From: Bacteroidota bacterium
Lineage (GTDB): Bacteria > Bacteroidota > Bacteroidia > Chitinophagales > Saprospiraceae
DNA: 64,000 nt
Direction: 5' to 3'
Assembly (NCBI GenBank): GCA_016124585.1
Contig: WGNL01000023.1
Span: forward strand, 206,108 to 270,107
Made by a program: the position numbers and the translations under genes. Below, piece after piece: positions 47,077 to 56,805 of the stretch. The notes beneath the pieces are model-generated. The model was not told the DNA's origin and did no database searches. It saw only the letters and a list, made by a program, of their open reading frames with translations. Position 1 is the stretch's first letter. Every line of letters begins with the position of its first letter.

Positions 47077-47110
47077 TTCACGAGGATATAACTAATTAAG
47101 TTACATTTTT

Positions 47111-47134
47111 CGTTAAATCATTATTTCGTTATTA
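47111..47134. promoter_or_regulatory. Octad array
   Basis: CGTTAAAT-CATTATTT-CGTTATTA. Confidence 0.7.
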
Positions 47135-47209
47135 AATTCCAGCAAATCATAAATCATTTTCCATCTTTTGGCTTTCCATCATTGAATTTTGATAATAAAA
47201 GCTAGAATT

Positions 47210-47233
47210 CGTTAAAGCGTTATTTCGTTACTT
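47210..47233. promoter_or_regulatory. Octad array upstream of small RHH-like gene
   Basis: CGTTAAAG-CGTTATTT-CGTTACTT. Confidence 0.75.
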
Positions 47234-47289
47234 TGTGCAGTGTTTACCCAAGAGAATCACCAATATTATCATCAATTAGAAAAGCGATC

Positions 47290-47514
47290 ATGGCAAAAAT
47301 TAGCAAACCAACCACCAACCGAAAAGGGGCACCACCACCAGAATTCGAAGCACCTACCAACCTGACCCGCAGTTCCGACCAAGATTTACGACCACTTAAT
47401 TTCAAAGTGCCAGCAGCATTCAAGCGTGAATTCAAGGCTTATGCCAACGAAATGGATATGAGCATGGTCAGTTTACTCATGACCTGTTTTGAGCAGTATA
47501 AAAATTCAAGATAA
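47290..47514 (+). CDS. Small ribbon-helix-helix-like protein, candidate centromere-binding partner of ParA
   Basis: 74 aa; basic disordered N-term then LRPLNFKVPAAFKREFKAYANEMDMSMVSLLMTCFEQYKNSR (beta-strand, helix, helix); directly downstream of parA. Confidence 0.7.
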   Translation: MAKISKPTTNRKGAPPPEFEAPTNLTRSSDQDLRPLNFKVPAAFKREFKAYANEMDMSMVSLLMTCFEQYKNSR

Positions 47515-47544
47515 CGAAATCGTTATTTAAAGAAAGAACGATTT
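47513..47544. promoter_or_regulatory. Octad array overlapping the RHH gene stop
   Basis: AACGAAAT-CGTTATTT-(8)-AACGATTT. Confidence 0.65.
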
Positions 47545-47806
47545 CTGTTTTTCTTTAAATCTTTAGGAATTTTGATAGACTTCTGCTAAAACGATAAAAA
47601 ATTCAAACAGCACAAAGTGGCCTGTTTGCCTTCCAGTCGTTTTCCGGCGATATGCTGGCGTGAATGAATGCAACCTAGCCCGAAGTGGGCTTTGGTTCTA
47701 TACTGCGCTTATATTTGCTTAAAATCAGTCAAATCTTTTTTAGAAATCAATAGAATTTCTGAAGAAAGATTTAACGATTTCTTTTTTTCTTTCTTTCGTT
47801 ATCAAA

Positions 47807-47858
47807 TTATCTTTTCTGGTATCTTTAAAATTAAATTAATTTCGTTAATTCGTCATCT
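47807..47858. promoter_or_regulatory. Degenerate octads upstream of VOC gene
   Basis: CGTTATCA at 47807, CGTTAATT-CGTCATCT at 47843-47858. Confidence 0.55.
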
Positions 47859-47871
47859 TTTTAAATATTTT

Positions 47872-48273
47872 ATGATGATAAAAAATTCGAACCAATTCCT
47901 CGGTCTCCGCACAGTCATCTACGTGAACTCCGATCTACAAGCTGCCCGTGATTGGTATGCCGATATATTGGGCTTCCCGCCTTATTTCGATGAACCGTTT
48001 TACGTCGGTTTTAACGTGGGCGGTTACGAGTTGGGCATCATGCCGGCAGAAGGTGTGAATCAGCCAGGAGGGAGAGGCGTGCTTGCTTATTGGGGCGTTG
48101 AAAACGCTGAAACCTCCTTCGAACGCCTCATTACCAAAGGAGCTACCGAGAGGGAGCCAGTCACGGAAGTAGGCGGGGGCATTAAAGTGGCTACTGTGAT
48201 TGATCCGTTTGGAAATGTGCTGGGTATAATAGAGAATCCACATTTTATGCTTGGAAGTCAAGCTGCTGAATGA
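47872..48273 (+). CDS. VOC/glyoxalase family protein
   Basis: LRTVIYVNSDLQAARDWYADILGFPPYFDEPFYVGFNVGGYELGI...VIDPFGNVLGIIENP. Confidence 0.92.
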   Translation: MMIKNSNQFLGLRTVIYVNSDLQAARDWYADILGFPPYFDEPFYVGFNVGGYELGIMPAEGVNQPGGRGVLAYWGVENAETSFERLITKGATEREPVTEVGGGIKVATVIDPFGNVLGIIENPHFMLGSQAAE

Positions 48274-48285
48274 TATCAGCACCTA

Positions 48286-48317
48286 CGTTAATTAACGATT
48301 TCGTTATTTCGTATTCT
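48286..48317. promoter_or_regulatory. Octad array
   Basis: CGTTAATT-AACGATTT-CGTTATTT-CGTATTCT in register. Confidence 0.75.
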
Positions 48318-48512
48318 TGGCTAACTTTTGATGCCCACCTTTTTTTATCAGCGACCAACCAAATCTCTATACCATGACATCGCTTAAGAAACTGTAAAAC
48401 ACAAATTCAGCAATCAAAAGAAAATCAAACAGGGCTTGCATACGTGATTGGGAAGCGCAATCTGCGTGCGATTAAAATGATACTTATTTTGCAACAAAAT
48501 CTAGCTAATATT

Positions 48513-48537
48513 GGCTCTAAACTAGAGCCCTTTTTTC
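48513..48537 (+). terminator. Rho-independent terminator
   Basis: GGCTCTA-AAC-TAGAGCC-CTTTTTTC. Confidence 0.7.
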
Positions 48538-48682
48538 ATCATTGAAAATCTCACTGTTAAGTATTCTATTATATAATTTTTTGATTGGATTAAAAGTATG
48601 AGCACAAAATGAGCAGTACAAATGCTAGTCAAGTGGTAGAAATAAAATAAATGCCACTTTCCTGATGTAGAATTTAATAATT

Positions 48683-48698
48683 CGTTATTTCGTTAATC
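48683..48698. promoter_or_regulatory. Octad pair just upstream of WG-repeat gene
   Basis: CGTTATTT-CGTTAATC, 16 nt before ATG 48715. Confidence 0.7.
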
Positions 48699-48714
48699 GT
48701 TCAAGAGTGTAGCT

Positions 48715-51522
48715 ATGAAAACTCTAAAAATTATCACGTTGTTGACTTTGGTACTCAGCCCTAGTGCTGTATTTGCTCAAAAAAGTTTAAAGCTCTTTTG
48801 GCGGAAAGTCCTTCCTGATATTTGGGTTAAGTACGAATCATTGAAGCCTATAAATGAAAAGCATGCAAAGGTCTTAAAAGAAGAAAGATGGGGAGTAATT
48901 GATAATCGAGGCAGAGTTATAGTCCCAGTTCAGTACAAGCGACTCGATATTTACCCTTACTGGACGGATGCAAACCCATTGTATTACCGGGTCTCTTTTG
49001 ATGGCAAGCTGTTTGGGTTGTTAAATTCAAAAGGTAAATTGATTGTGCCGGCAGTGTACAGCCAATTAGAGTTGTTGGAAAATGAGCACATTAGGGCGTG
49101 CAATTACAATGGAAAATGTCGTGAGTTTAATTCAAAAGGAAAGGATATTACCCCGCCTGTTCTCATAAAGTACCAATGCCAAGTGCAACAAAAGAACGGA
49201 TTGACGTCGGCTTCACCTGACGGTAAGTTGTATGGATTAACAGATGAACAAGGAAATTGGCTGTTAAAACCCCAGTTTAGCTCATTGATATGTAGCGAAT
49301 GTGGAAGTTATTGGGTTGTTTTTGATGAAACAGGCGGATACCGAGTTGTTTTGCCAAAAAATCCAAGCTGGAAAAGCCCGGTTTTTGAAGGTGTTGGATG
49401 TTTTGGAGATGGGTTTTCAGGCACTTTTGGCAATGATGAATGGAAACTATTTGATAAGATGGGCAACGAATTGAGTCCAATGCCCTCAGACTATTACCAC
49501 CCATCCCTCGAATATCCTTTCTCGAATGCAAGTCTGGCAACCTTTAAAGAAAAAAATTTAAAAGGGCTAATTTCAAGTAGGGGAGATGTAGTTCTGCCAC
49601 CTATTTACGGGGACATTTCGACTACTCGCCTTGCAGGCAGTCGGTTTTATGTCACTCGACAGACAGATGGGAGGGAAGGTGTTTTTCATTCGGGCAAATG
49701 GTTGCTTCCATGTAAATACGACCGGGTTACTTATAGCTTTACTTATCCTCTGTTCGCCGCCATGTTAGGAGATTCAACATGGATAGTGGATACATTAGGT
49801 AGAACAGTAACCATTTTGCCCTTCAAAGTACAAAATCCTCAAAGCAAATATTTTGTTGATGACATTGGTAAAAAGTACTTCTGGTCTCCTGATTATGGCT
49901 TATCCAAACTCCCATCCAACGTCGAATCTATAACGAGTAGCAACCCTAACTTAGTCATTAAGTCAACGGTAGGGCTTTTCAGCATTCTAGATGCTAGAGG
50001 ACGTGAAATCCTTCAAGATTTTGATGATATTAGGATGTCCTGGTCAAGTGAGGGTGCTCCATACTATTACTTGCTCTGTAAAAAAGGGTTGTGGGGCATG
50101 GTTGACCACACGCTCCAATATGGATTTGAGCCACAGTATGATGAACTACGTTCAATAAGTGATGGCAATTTCATCGCAAAAAAAAGACAACTGTATGGAC
50201 TCATTGATTATAAAGGAAATCAGGTTTTGGAGTTTAAGTACAAGGATTCCAACGCCCTAGCTGATAATTGGAACCTTAAAAAAAATAGCGCACAGGGATT
50301 GTTTCATTCAGTACCCCTACATCAAGCAAAGGGTTTTATGTTTGATAAAATTCACAAGATAAAATCTCCTTTTCTTGTTAAGAAAACAGAAGGTCTTTAT
50401 GGCCTTTATGACAGTAGGGGACGGTTGTTAAACAATGAGACCTTTTCAAAGCCTCCATATTTCTTCGATGAAGGGGGTTTCAGTTTCGGGGAGGAAAGCC
50501 AGTTAGCATTCTATTCATCCAATGGAAAGAGGCTAACAGCACATGCATTTTCAGACATTCAGTACGTGGATAGCTACCATCGAGGAAACTTTTTCATCCA
50601 AGCTATGCTAGCTAATGGTGAATATATCTATTTGAACAAAGCTGGCAAAGAAATGCTTAGAACCGATGAATTGATAATCAGAAGCTTAGGGTCTTTTATT
50701 TCTAGGAAAGGTGACTATTGGCAGTTTATTGATGGAAATGGCAATCAATTATCAAATCTTCAATTGCGTTCTATATTGAATTTTTCTTCAAATGATGGTT
50801 GGGGTAGATACTATGTAGGCCAAGATAGCTTAGGCAAATGGCATGTCGTTGATTTGAGCGGTACATCAATCCACCAATTTGATGCGGAAAAAATAGGGTA
50901 CATCGGAGAAAACTATAATATCAACCATCTTTATTTCACAAGAAATGGCAAGCGCTACATGCTCAAGGCTCCCGGATGGATAGAAAAAGAACTCAAATAC
51001 GACAATGGTGAGGAGGGTTTAGTAAAACTAAATGGGAAATATGGCTTTGTAGATTATGCTGGAAAAGAACTAATCCCATGTTCGTACGATGCAATCGTAA
51101 AGCCAGGCGAAATTGGATGTGAATCATCATGCTTGCTTGCGGCCAAGAAGGGAGACCTGTTTGATGTCTTTAATCGCTATACAGGTGAGAGGCTACTACA
51201 TGACGTTTATGCTATTAGAAAATCGGAATCACCTACCTTCGTTTTTTATCGTAAGAATGGCTTTTTGGGTATTTTAAATCCCGAATCAGGAGAAGTCAGA
51301 GAGGCAATTTATAGCAATCTTTACTTTCAACCAGTACATAATGTTATTTTTTATGTCATAAGCTATCAAGAAGGTAAGGGCCTTCTCAACACGTATATGG
51401 AACAAGTCTTGCAACCTGAGTATTCGTCCATACAACCTGATAAAAACGGAAATCTTATTTTGAAAAACATTGACGGGAAACAATGGGTTTTTGATGGGAA
51501 AACAATGATGACTGATAAATAA
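48715..51522 (+). CDS. Secreted WG-repeat protein
   Basis: Signal peptide; repeated WGVIDNRGRVIVPVQYKRL / YGLIDYKGNQVLEFKY / YGFVDYAGKELIPCSYDAI. Confidence 0.9.
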   Translation: MKTLKIITLLTLVLSPSAVFAQKSLKLFWRKVLPDIWVKYESLKPINEKHAKVLKEERWGVIDNRGRVIVPVQYKRLDIYPYWTDANPLYYRVSFDGKLFGLLNSKGKLIVPAVYSQLELLENEHIRACNYNGKCREFNSKGKDITPPVLIKYQCQVQQKNGLTSASPDGKLYGLTDEQGNWLLKPQFSSLICSECGSYWVVFDETGGYRVVLPKNPSWKSPVFEGVGCFGDGFSGTFGNDEWKLFDKMGNELSPMPSDYYHPSLEYPFSNASLATFKEKNLKGLISSRGDVVLPPIYGDISTTRLAGSRFYVTRQTDGREGVFHSGKWLLPCKYDRVTYSFTYPLFAAMLGDSTWIVDTLGRTVTILPFKVQNPQSKYFVDDIGKKYFWSPDYGLSKLPSNVESITSSNPNLVIKSTVGLFSILDARGREILQDFDDIRMSWSSEGAPYYYLLCKKGLWGMVDHTLQYGFEPQYDELRSISDGNFIAKKRQLYGLIDYKGNQVLEFKYKDSNALADNWNLKKNSAQGLFHSVPLHQAKGFMFDKIHKIKSPFLVKKTEGLYGLYDSRGRLLNNETFSKPPYFFDEGGFSFGEESQLAFYSSNGKRLTAHAFSDIQYVDSYHRGNFFIQAMLANGEYIYLNKAGKEMLRTDELIIRSLGSFISRKGDYWQFIDGNGNQLSNLQLRSILNFSSNDGWGRYYVGQDSLGKWHVVDLSGTSIHQFDAEKIGYIGENYNINHLYFTRNGKRYMLKAPGWIEKELKYDNGEEGLVKLNGKYGFVDYAGKELIPCSYDAIVKPGEIGCESSCLLAAKKGDLFDVFNRYTGERLLHDVYAIRKSESPTFVFYRKNGFLGILNPESGEVREAIYSNLYFQPVHNVIFYVISYQEGKGLLNTYMEQVLQPEYSSIQPDKNGNLILKNIDGKQWVFDGKTMMTDK

Positions 51523-51596
51523 TCCGTTTGAACTTATCATAATGATAAGAAGGTCCAAATTGCAACCTGGAAAAGTTGTTAAAGAAAAAAAGATTT

Positions 51597-51604
51597 CGTT
51601 AAAT
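51597..51604. promoter_or_regulatory. Single octad
   Basis: CGTTAAAT between WG-repeat and GH18 genes. Confidence 0.4.
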
Positions 51605-52798
51605 CTTTACGAACGAAATGGTTGATACAATATATTTAGAAGTAAGTCTCAAAGCATAAACCCCCGCTGACCATCCCTCCAAATCTATTATAGTGCCTGA
51701 TTCTATTTCTCCTGACCACTTTATTCTTCCTTGAAAATCAATCACCTGTACTTGACAGCTTGTCTTTGGTAATTTTTCAATATTCAAAAAATCCCTAGCT
51801 GGATTAGGATAGAGTAGGGGAGCCACATTAACTGCTGCTACCTCATTGCCTGCGCTCACCGGATTTACAACCTCATCAATCGCCTTCAACAACGAAAGGC
51901 TGGCAAATGGCCCACTTGCATCCTGCCCCAGTTCCCAAATCATCACTCCACCAGTTTCAGCTTGTGCTAACTGCGTCTTCGCTTTGATGGTTGGAATGCC
52001 ATTGTAATACAATTGGCCAACTTGGTCTAATTGGGCGTTAAAGGGGTTGAAGGACACGATTTCACCAAAATACTTGGCATCCACGGGCGTAGTAGAAAAA
52101 TCATAACCATAAAATGGGACACCAAGTGTTTGCCTATCACCTGGCAGCCCTTGGTTGTTCCAGTAGGTTAGACAACTCACAGCCCAGGAATATGGGGAGT
52201 GCTGGCCAGGGTTGCTAGGATCCCAAGGCCCAGTCAGGTCGTAGATCATGAGGTTGACCCAGTCGAAGGCGGCAAGGGCTGGAGCAGTGATTTGCGGGTA
52301 GCGGTAGCCGCCGGGCAAGGCAGCGGTCAGTGGCAAGCCTTCGGCATCTAGGGCAGCACTCAGCGCCAACACGAACGGGCTGTACAAATCGTTCACATGC
52401 TGCCATTCGAGGTCAATGTCCACACCATCAAACCCATTCGCTTGCACGTATGCTAATATTTTCCCAACAAACTCATCTAGGTGGGCTGGCTGCATCCAAT
52501 AGTCCCAATTGGTTTGCCATTCGGGCGTTAGGTAACCACCTGCGAGCGATACGAAAACTTCAACATCATGCTGGTGTGCCACGTCAATGACCTGCGCAAA
52601 ATCAGCACCATCGAAACTAAAATTTCCATTGATATCGGGATTGGCGAAAGCAAGATTGACATGCGTGAGTCGATCCCATTCGATTTGGGTAGGTGCTGTG
52701 TCGAAATTCCAGTAGGCCAGGTAGCCAACTACTTTGAAGTCTTGGGAAAAGGCTAAAGTTGTGACGAATAAAAAAGCAGCGAATAAAGTTGTTTTCAT
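51599..52798 (-). CDS. GH18 chitinase-like protein with T9SS type A C-terminus (start at MKTTLFAAF)
   Basis: KVVGYLAYWNFD, FDGVDIDLEW (DxxDxDxE), LYPNPARDFLNIEKLP. Confidence 0.92.
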   Translation of the reverse strand: MKTTLFAAFLFVTTLAFSQDFKVVGYLAYWNFDTAPTQIEWDRLTHVNLAFANPDINGNFSFDGADFAQVIDVAHQHDVEVFVSLAGGYLTPEWQTNWDYWMQPAHLDEFVGKILAYVQANGFDGVDIDLEWQHVNDLYSPFVLALSAALDAEGLPLTAALPGGYRYPQITAPALAAFDWVNLMIYDLTGPWDPSNPGQHSPYSWAVSCLTYWNNQGLPGDRQTLGVPFYGYDFSTTPVDAKYFGEIVSFNPFNAQLDQVGQLYYNGIPTIKAKTQLAQAETGGVMIWELGQDASGPFASLSLLKAIDEVVNPVSAGNEVAAVNVAPLLYPNPARDFLNIEKLPKTSCQVQVIDFQGRIKWSGEIESGTIIDLEGWSAGVYALRLTSKYIVSTISFVKI

Positions 52799-52923
52799 GG
52801 ACAGGCCAGTTTTACTGATGAAACAAAGGCTAAATGTAGCGCAAAGGCATACCATTTCCAGCATCTCATTGTTTCACCAGCAAATTTGCTGCCTTTATTC
52901 TTTGCATAAAGAATTATATAAAA

Positions 52924-52939
52924 CGTTATTTCGTTAATT
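52924..52939. promoter_or_regulatory. Octad pair overlapping the MFS stop codon
   Basis: CGTTATTT-CGTTAATT; minus strand supplies ...ELTK* of the MFS gene. Confidence 0.6.
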
Positions 52940-54251
52940 CTTTTACAGTTTCAAAACTGGCAAGCGAACCTGGGTCTGCAACAGCTGCCGCTTTTTGCTT
53001 GCGAAGCTGTACTGCTTTGTTTACGAAGTAAAATTGGACCACAACAATAACCATTGCGCCAGCGACTACAACACCGAGGGTAGGGTAGTGCTCAATAAAT
53101 CCAGTATCTGTTTTATCCACAATCATACCTGCCAACGCCGTAGCCAAGCCACCAGCGAACTGTGCCACAGACGAATTGATACCCATAAAAGCGCCACGGT
53201 CGGCTGGGTCTGGAATTGCCGTGGTCAGGGCAGAGGCAGAAATAATACGGGACGTTACACCGATAAAAAGAATCACATTCACCACAATGAGCAACCAAAG
53301 TGGGGTAGGGCCAAAATTGGTGTAAATCAATACCATGATAATCGTAAGCAGTGACCCACCAGCAAAAACCTTATAAGAACCCGTCAAGTCCGCCAGCTTG
53401 CCAATCAGTGGCCCGGCTGCCATAGAAAACAGGCCCGTGACGAAGTAAATGATAGGTAATTGTTTTAGCGTAATGCCCAAGTTCCCTACGGCGAATGCCG
53501 CTCCAAAAGGCATAAGCATGAAACCCCCAGTAGCCAGTAGGGTAGTGGCGACGAAAACTTGGAGATAACGTTTATCCGATACCGTTTTAACCATGTGGCT
53601 AAATGCTGAAGTTTTCTTTTGCAAGGATAAATGCGCATCAACGGGCTTCATGTTCACCGAAATTGCCACCAAAATTAGAATGGCAAGGCCGACTATCAAC
53701 AAGAATGGTGAATGCCAGCCAAGTTTTTCAGCCAAAAAAAGGCCAATGGGTAGCCCAAGTATCTGACTGGCAGAAAAGGCCATCTGTACGAATCCCATCA
53801 CCCGGCCGCGGACTTGGAACGGGAACAAATCGGTGATGATGGCTGCCCCAACAGAACCAATGACCCCACCGAATATACCCGTTACGATGCGGGCTCCAAG
53901 CAGGAAATGGTAGCTCGGTGCAATGCCGCAGAGCAGGGTTCCGATGATGAAGCCGGTGTAAAAGAATAGGAGCATTTTCTTTCTATCGAATCGGTCGGCG
54001 AAGCCGGAAGCCAGTAGCCCCGATGCCCCTGCACTGAATGCGTAAGCTGAAACAGCCCAGCCAAATTGCTGGGTACTGATGTCCATTTCATCAAGGAGAA
54101 TGGCGCTAAGTGGGCTCATCACCATGAAGTCGAGCACGATGGTGAACTGGGTGACAGCAAGGATGAAAATGACGAATTTTTCGTACGGTGAGAAGGTACG
54201 CTGAATTGGGTTGGCCACGTTGGATGATTTTAATAAAAAAATGCCGCCCAC
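52926..54251 (-). CDS. MFS transporter
   Basis: TM-rich; FADRFDRKKMLLFFYTGFIIGTLLCGIAPSYHFLLGARIVTGIFGG. Confidence 0.93.
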   Translation of the reverse strand: MGGIFLLKSSNVANPIQRTFSPYEKFVIFILAVTQFTIVLDFMVMSPLSAILLDEMDISTQQFGWAVSAYAFSAGASGLLASGFADRFDRKKMLLFFYTGFIIGTLLCGIAPSYHFLLGARIVTGIFGGVIGSVGAAIITDLFPFQVRGRVMGFVQMAFSASQILGLPIGLFLAEKLGWHSPFLLIVGLAILILVAISVNMKPVDAHLSLQKKTSAFSHMVKTVSDKRYLQVFVATTLLATGGFMLMPFGAAFAVGNLGITLKQLPIIYFVTGLFSMAAGPLIGKLADLTGSYKVFAGGSLLTIIMVLIYTNFGPTPLWLLIVVNVILFIGVTSRIISASALTTAIPDPADRGAFMGINSSVAQFAGGLATALAGMIVDKTDTGFIEHYPTLGVVVAGAMVIVVVQFYFVNKAVQLRKQKAAAVADPGSLASFETVKELTK

Positions 54252-54317
54252 TTTCTTTTTGGGCGACAGATTCTGTAAAGCGAATAAAGTTGGATTTAGT
54301 TCGGTGAGTCGTGTGAT

Positions 54318-56726
54318 TTAAAACTCGACCATCATCCCCACACTCGGTAATGGAGTTCCATCATCAAAAATAATGGGTTTGAGTTTGTACCGCTGCTCCG
54401 AAGCAGGTGCATCAGGGTTTTCAATTATGCCACCGCCGATGGGTTTGTTGTTTTCATCCAGTGGCCTGTCAAGTATTAAACCAGATATAGCAACTGAACT
54501 GCCTGTTAAGTTTTGTATGTCAAAATAGAGGTTGAGACTCCAGCGGTCGAAGAACCATTTTTTGTCAATGCGCAAGTCGATGGTGTTGCTTGACTCATTG
54601 CGCAGGGTGTTCAGGCGGGAATAATCTGGGAGGCCGGATAAGCGCACGTCCCAATTTGATACCAATGCCGAAGCATCGGCAAAGGGAGTAGACGGAAGCC
54701 CACTTTGGTAGCGCCATTTGACGCCAACTTCCCAGTTTTTCCCAAATTTTTTTCCAACAACCAGGTTCAAAATATGGCGCGCATCCCACGATGAAGGCAC
54801 GTATCTGTAATTTTTATCCTCAAACTCACTCTTTCCCAATGTGTAGCTGGCAATGCCATAAAAACCTTTAAAAAGCCTTTGTTGAATCAAAAACTCTATC
54901 CCATAGGAACGACCAGCACTGCGCGAGACAGCAGGTTCGTTGCCGATGATTCCATAATCTCCGCCAAGATTGGCCAATGAAATGCTATCTCGCAGTAGGA
55001 AAGGGTAATCGGCGTATTTTTTATAATAGCCTTCTATGGATATTTTTCCGTTAGTTTTGGTAGTGTAGGCAAAACCGACCACAGCATGGTCAGCACGTAT
55101 GTAGCTTATTTTATTTTGTTTGTTAACCAATACGCCATCTTCCTTGTACCCAAGTACCGTGTAAGGCGGCAACTGATAATAACGCCCCGTATTAGCATTG
55201 AATGAAAACTGCTTCGTAATGGAATAGGAAAGAGAAAACCTCGGTGAAAACTGATCGAGAGGATTGCTCATCTTGTCGGAATAGGAATTGGCATCCAAGC
55301 GTGCACCCAGCGAAAGCATGAGGCGGTCGCCAAAAAAACCGTGACTCACTTGCCCAAACCCGTTGTATTTACTCATGTCAAAGGCTGCATTGTAGTCCAC
55401 AGTTTGTGCTCCAGCACTGGTGAAAATGCGATTGAAAGTGCGGTTATTGTATTGTACAAATTCGTAGCCAATGCCATAATTTATTTTCCAGTCTCCATAT
55501 CGGCTAGTGTTTTCGATGCGTAGTTTGTTCTCAATTTCCTGCGATTTATATCGAAGTATGAGGTTTTCTTCACTGCTTTTGTCATTATTAAAATATTTAT
55601 AAGATTCATTGTTGAGCTTGTTTCGACTGACCACAAAAGTCCAGTAACCTTGGTCGGCGTAATGCTTATAAACCAAGCCATTTGTATAGTTCCATTGTGA
55701 ATTGTAAGGAACGCCGTCAAGTATGAACTGGTCTTCTTCCGTGTCATTGGCTTTAAGGTTCAGTGTGAAATCGTCAATAGCGCCAAGGCCCACGAAATAG
55801 AGCTCATTTTTCTGATTAAACTTATGCTTCACTTTCAACTGAGCATCATTGTAGGTAGGTAAAAACGGAAGCTTAAGCATTTTTGTCAGCAACTGCAAGT
55901 AGGAGCGGCGGGCCGAAAACAAGAAAGTCGTTTTATCACCAATAGGCCCTTCGAGAGTCATGCCAGCGTCGGTAGCTCCAAGCAAGAAAGATGCCCCAAT
56001 TTTGTCACTGCGGCCGTCTGGCTGACGGAAATTAAAGGCAGAACTGAGTGTATTGCCTCGGTTGGCAGGGAAGGCACCACTGTAAAAATCCACTTCGCTG
56101 ATGAAATTGACGTTAATCATACCGACTGGCCCACCACTACTGCCTTGCGTAGCAAAATGGTTGATATTGGGAACTTCCACATCGTCAAGGAAAAATCTGT
56201 TTTCATTAGGTGCGCCACCACGGATGATAAGGTCGTTGCGGAAGCTGGAAGTGCTCGTGACACCGGGTAAAGTTTGCACCACCTTTGAAATATCGCGGTT
56301 GGCGCCAGGGTTGCGCTGAATCTCCGCCACGCCAATTGTACGTAAGCTGAGGGGGCTTTCTTCAGGTTTTTTGAACGGCGATGCCTTCACCACCACTTCC
56401 TGCAAATCAGCGCTTTGTTCTTCCAGTTTGAAATTTACTACGGCTGGTTTGGCATTCGTAACTTGAATCTCAGACTGAGTCAAGTCCTTGAACCCAACAC
56501 AGCTTACTTGCACATTGTAAAGACCTGGAGCAAGGCCCGTGATTTCGTATTTTCCGTTTTCATCAGTTGTGGTGCCAGCATCTGTGCCCATTGCCACAAC
56601 GTTAACGTAGATGACAGGCTCGTTTGTGATGGCGTTCGTAATTGTGCCCCTTATGCTGCCCGTTTGGGCAAAAAGCGGGATCAGGGTCAGCAGGCTGACC
56701 AGTGAGGTGAACAGCGTTTTTTTCAT
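54318..56726 (-). CDS. TonB-dependent receptor with CarboxypepD_reg-like N-terminal domain
   Basis: GSIRGTITNAITNEPVIYVNVVAMGTDAGTTTDENGKYEITGL; VVQTLPGVTSTSSFRNDLIIRGGAPNENRFFLDDVEVPNINHFATQGSSGGPVGMIN. Confidence 0.95.
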   Translation of the reverse strand: MKKTLFTSLVSLLTLIPLFAQTGSIRGTITNAITNEPVIYVNVVAMGTDAGTTTDENGKYEITGLAPGLYNVQVSCVGFKDLTQSEIQVTNAKPAVVNFKLEEQSADLQEVVVKASPFKKPEESPLSLRTIGVAEIQRNPGANRDISKVVQTLPGVTSTSSFRNDLIIRGGAPNENRFFLDDVEVPNINHFATQGSSGGPVGMINVNFISEVDFYSGAFPANRGNTLSSAFNFRQPDGRSDKIGASFLLGATDAGMTLEGPIGDKTTFLFSARRSYLQLLTKMLKLPFLPTYNDAQLKVKHKFNQKNELYFVGLGAIDDFTLNLKANDTEEDQFILDGVPYNSQWNYTNGLVYKHYADQGYWTFVVSRNKLNNESYKYFNNDKSSEENLILRYKSQEIENKLRIENTSRYGDWKINYGIGYEFVQYNNRTFNRIFTSAGAQTVDYNAAFDMSKYNGFGQVSHGFFGDRLMLSLGARLDANSYSDKMSNPLDQFSPRFSLSYSITKQFSFNANTGRYYQLPPYTVLGYKEDGVLVNKQNKISYIRADHAVVGFAYTTKTNGKISIEGYYKKYADYPFLLRDSISLANLGGDYGIIGNEPAVSRSAGRSYGIEFLIQQRLFKGFYGIASYTLGKSEFEDKNYRYVPSSWDARHILNLVVGKKFGKNWEVGVKWRYQSGLPSTPFADASALVSNWDVRLSGLPDYSRLNTLRNESSNTIDLRIDKKWFFDRWSLNLYFDIQNLTGSSVAISGLILDRPLDENNKPIGGGIIENPDAPASEQRYKLKPIIFDDGTPLPSVGMMVEF

Positions 56727-56805
56727 AAAAAAGTTTGTATAAAAAGAGCCGCCTAGGATCGCGGCCTTGTCGGGTGATAAAAAATTTAAATCAATTGGTA
56801 TAAAC

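Noticed and set aside
46301-52939. Octads as random AT-rich sequence or simple microsatellite
   Set aside because: Units contain CG, keep exact 8-bp register, occur in both orientations and cluster in gaps around parA.
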